Notes under the pieces: generated by a model
What the model saw: only the letters and a program-made list of their open reading frames with translations
What the model was told of the DNA's origin: nothing
The model's database searches: none
Assembly (NCBI RefSeq): GCF_040049275.1
Contig: NZ_JBDZDT010000012.1
Span: 124,001-188,000, forward strand
Reading direction: 5' to 3'
DNA: 64,000 nucleotides
Source of the DNA: Aquabacter sp040049275
Lineage (GTDB): Bacteria > Pseudomonadota > Alphaproteobacteria > Rhizobiales > Xanthobacteraceae
Part shown: positions 62,534 to 64,000 of the stretch, one piece after another
Numbering within the stretch: the first letter of the stretch is position 1
Layout: every line of letters begins with the position of its first letter
Made by a program: the position numbers and the translations under genes

Positions 62534-62973
62534 GTGATTTTCGGCTGCGCACGTGTATCGACAGATGATCAGTCTCTAGAAGCCCAAATCGAACATCTCA
62601 AGGCAGCCGGATGCGAGGCGGTATTCTCCGAAACCGCCAGCGGTACGAAGACAGAGCGGCGAGAGCTTCGCAATTGCATCAGCAAGCTCAAGACCGGTGA
62701 TATCCTGATCGTCGCTCGCTTGGACCGTCTGGCCCGCTCTACTCGGGACCTGCTCAATGTGCTTGCCGAAGTTAGCGATCGGGGAGCGGCTTTCCGATCA
62801 ATCTCGGATAGTTGGGGATACCACAACGCCACACGGCCGGTTGATGCTCACCATCCTCGGCGATCTGGCCGAGTTCGAGCGGGAACTGATTCGATCCCGC
62901 ACAGGTGAGGGGCGGATTCGGGCAAAGGCACGAGGCATCCGATTCGGCCGCAAGCCCAAGCTATCGCCGGGTT
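62534..62973 (+). pseudogene. Serine resolvase/invertase remnant, frameshifted and truncated
   Basis: GTG start; frame 1 has the catalytic-domain start ..FGCARVSTDDQSLEAQIEHL.. (catalytic Ser in RVSTDDQ) to ..ISDSWG; an extra G in TTGGGG near 62815 moves the reading frame to ..DTTTPHGRLMLTILGDLAEF.. and ..IRAKARGIRFGRKPKLSPG. The C-terminal HTH domain is lost. Upstream AT-rich DNA (62440-62530) includes a GAGAC/GTCTC pair that could be a res-site relic. Confidence 0.75.
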
Positions 62974-63024
62974 CCAGCCTTAAAGCACGGTCCCCCGGTC
63001 CCGCCGCGCCGGTTCGCTTCCGCC

Positions 63025-64000
63025 TCACATGATGGTGTCGTGGATGGCGGGGGACACGAAGTCCATCTGCACCAGGAGGTCGTTGAAGTCGCGATCGCCC
63101 CCGCCGTAGAGGTCCTCCCACCCCCAGGTATTGAGGCCGTAATTCCACACGTGGTTGACGCTTGCGCCGTTCGCCTGCTCGTTGGCCTGCAGGAACATGT
63201 AGAAGTCGTGCCCGCCGGCAGAAAGGCGCATGGCGATGAGATCACCGGAGTCGACACCGGTGATGGTCGCCTCGCCATACTGGCCGTAGCCGGCGCCGGA
63301 GACCCAGGTAGCGCCCATATCCGTGAGATAGGCATGGGCGCGGCTCGCCGCGTCATAGCCGGCATCGCCCGGCCGCAGGCCGTCCACGGTACCGAAGTCA
63401 TCATCCACGGCATAGAACATGAGTTTCACGTCCTGCATGCCGCTCTGGCGCAGGCGCACGAGCATGTCCTGGTCATCGGTGCCGCCCAGGGTCTGCGCGT
63501 GGGTGACGAGGCGCGAGACGTTCACCGCGTTGTCGCCGTCTGCGCTCGCGTAATCCATGAGGCCGAACGGGCTGGTGAGACCCGCATGCGGGGCGCCCGC
63601 CGCCATGCCGTCGATCTTCATCCCAAGCCGCGCGCCGTCCGCCACGTCCGCCTGATGGGCGTTGGCCTGCGCATGCCCGTCCTGGGCGGTGATGGTCGAG
63701 GCGGAAAAGTCTGACCGCAGGGCCTTCAGCGCGAACTCCCGTGACCAGACCCCGTCCGCCGGCACGCCACTGCCGAAGGCGGCCGCCGTATCTCCGAGCT
63801 GCAGCTCCACATCGTGCCCACCGGGCGAAACCGCCTGGAAGAGGAGGCTCTGATCGCTGGCGCTGAGCCAATCCCCCGCGGTGCCGGGCGAAACGAGGCC
63901 GGGGGCGGTGTCGGACAGGCCGACGGCGAGGGAGGCGAGCGTGCCGAGCAGCGCATCGGCGTCGCTGATGTGGGCATCCTCCAGGACCCCCGGCGCAACC
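63025..64000 (-). CDS. DUF4114-domain secreted/calcium-binding-like protein, 5' end outside the window
   Basis: The frame is open from the right edge of the window to the stop at 63025 (at least 324 residues). The C-terminal part, ..VWNYGLNTWGWEDLYGGGDR.. and ..DFNDLLVQMDFVSP.., is the DUF4114 domain, found in large secreted adhesin or RTX-like proteins. N-terminal of it are beta-rich stretches (..GHDVELQLGDTAAAFGSGVP.., ..GGHDFYMFLQANEQ..). The protein likely acts outside the cell. Start and signals lie beyond base 64000. Confidence 0.75.
   Translation of the reverse strand, partial: VAPGVLEDAHISDADALLGTLASLAVGLSDTAPGLVSPGTAGDWLSASDQSLLFQAVSPGGHDVELQLGDTAAAFGSGVPADGVWSREFALKALRSDFSASTITAQDGHAQANAHQADVADGARLGMKIDGMAAGAPHAGLTSPFGLMDYASADGDNAVNVSRLVTHAQTLGGTDDQDMLVRLRQSGMQDVKLMFYAVDDDFGTVDGLRPGDAGYDAASRAHAYLTDMGATWVSGAGYGQYGEATITGVDSGDLIAMRLSAGGHDFYMFLQANEQANGASVNHVWNYGLNTWGWEDLYGGGDRDFNDLLVQMDFVSPAIHDTIM

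Overview
The window is high-GC DNA whose genes point to an alphaproteobacterium of the Hyphomicrobiales, plausibly near Xanthobacter, Azorhizobium or Ancylobacter. Support comes from MucR/Ros regulators, a SigF/NrsF sigma factor with its anti-sigma factor, an L-2-haloacid dehalogenase that closely resembles Xanthobacter DhlB, an MHS-type transporter and an EgtB/EgtD pair. The taxon is an inference from protein families. The region looks accessory (plasmid, genomic island or heavily rearranged chromosome). It carries IS copies in direct orientation at base 1 and near 59.1-60.0 kb, a toxin-antitoxin pair, a truncated ParB, a truncated resolvase and an unusual density of broken genes.

Layout. 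0-9 kb: an IS tail, a cyclic-nucleotide-domain/thioredoxin-reductase-like flavoprotein, an M20 amidohydrolase with an MFS transporter, mucR, dinB with decayed neighbours, and a divergent SDR/AraC pair. 9.5-18.9 kb: a SigF/NrsF stress locus with two convergent NrsF-like genes and a bufferin operon (bufA-bufB-bufC-doxX), then a chemoreceptor, a chlorite-dismutase-like protein, a DNA glycosylase and a TetR regulator. Two sites of the form GTAACA-N16-CG(A/T)A precede an nrsF-like gene and bufA, suggesting one copper/heavy-metal stress regulon. 19-24.4 kb: gamma-glutamyltransferase, aldehyde dehydrogenase, haloacid dehalogenase and glutathione transferase. 24.4-27.3 kb: egtB-egtD (ergothioneine synthesis) behind two near-identical operator-promoter modules.

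28.4-37.4 kb: a RES/Xre toxin-antitoxin pair, a ParB-like gene that has lost its 3' end, a glyoxalase-fold protein, an EF-hand protein, a second ECF sigma/anti-sigma/metal-sensor set with an ABC exporter, and a Fic protein. 37.6-54.7 kb: a large copper (or copper/silver) resistance island. The plus arm encodes a CusCBA-type RND pump, multicopper oxidase, cupredoxin, CusF-like chaperone and several small Cys/His/Met-rich proteins. The minus arm encodes a copper P-type ATPase, a methyltransferase, a DUF2933 protein, a Spy-like protein, a DUF3141 protein and a Cys/His-rich protein. The two arms converge at 48.4 kb. The minus arm is decaying: the ATPase has an in-frame amber codon, and the methyltransferase and DUF3141 genes are frameshifted.

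54.9-64 kb is a mosaic of fusions and remnants: a TauE/SafE-GGT chimera, fragments of a cation antiporter and a response regulator, a sedolisin propeptide cut off where the protease domain should begin, a hairpin-rich stretch with tiny ORFs, a decayed DUF899 gene, a DUF2182 gene split by an IS with a CTAG target duplication, a second mucR plus a mucR fragment, a PRC-barrel protein, a broken resolvase, and a DUF4114 protein that runs off the right edge.
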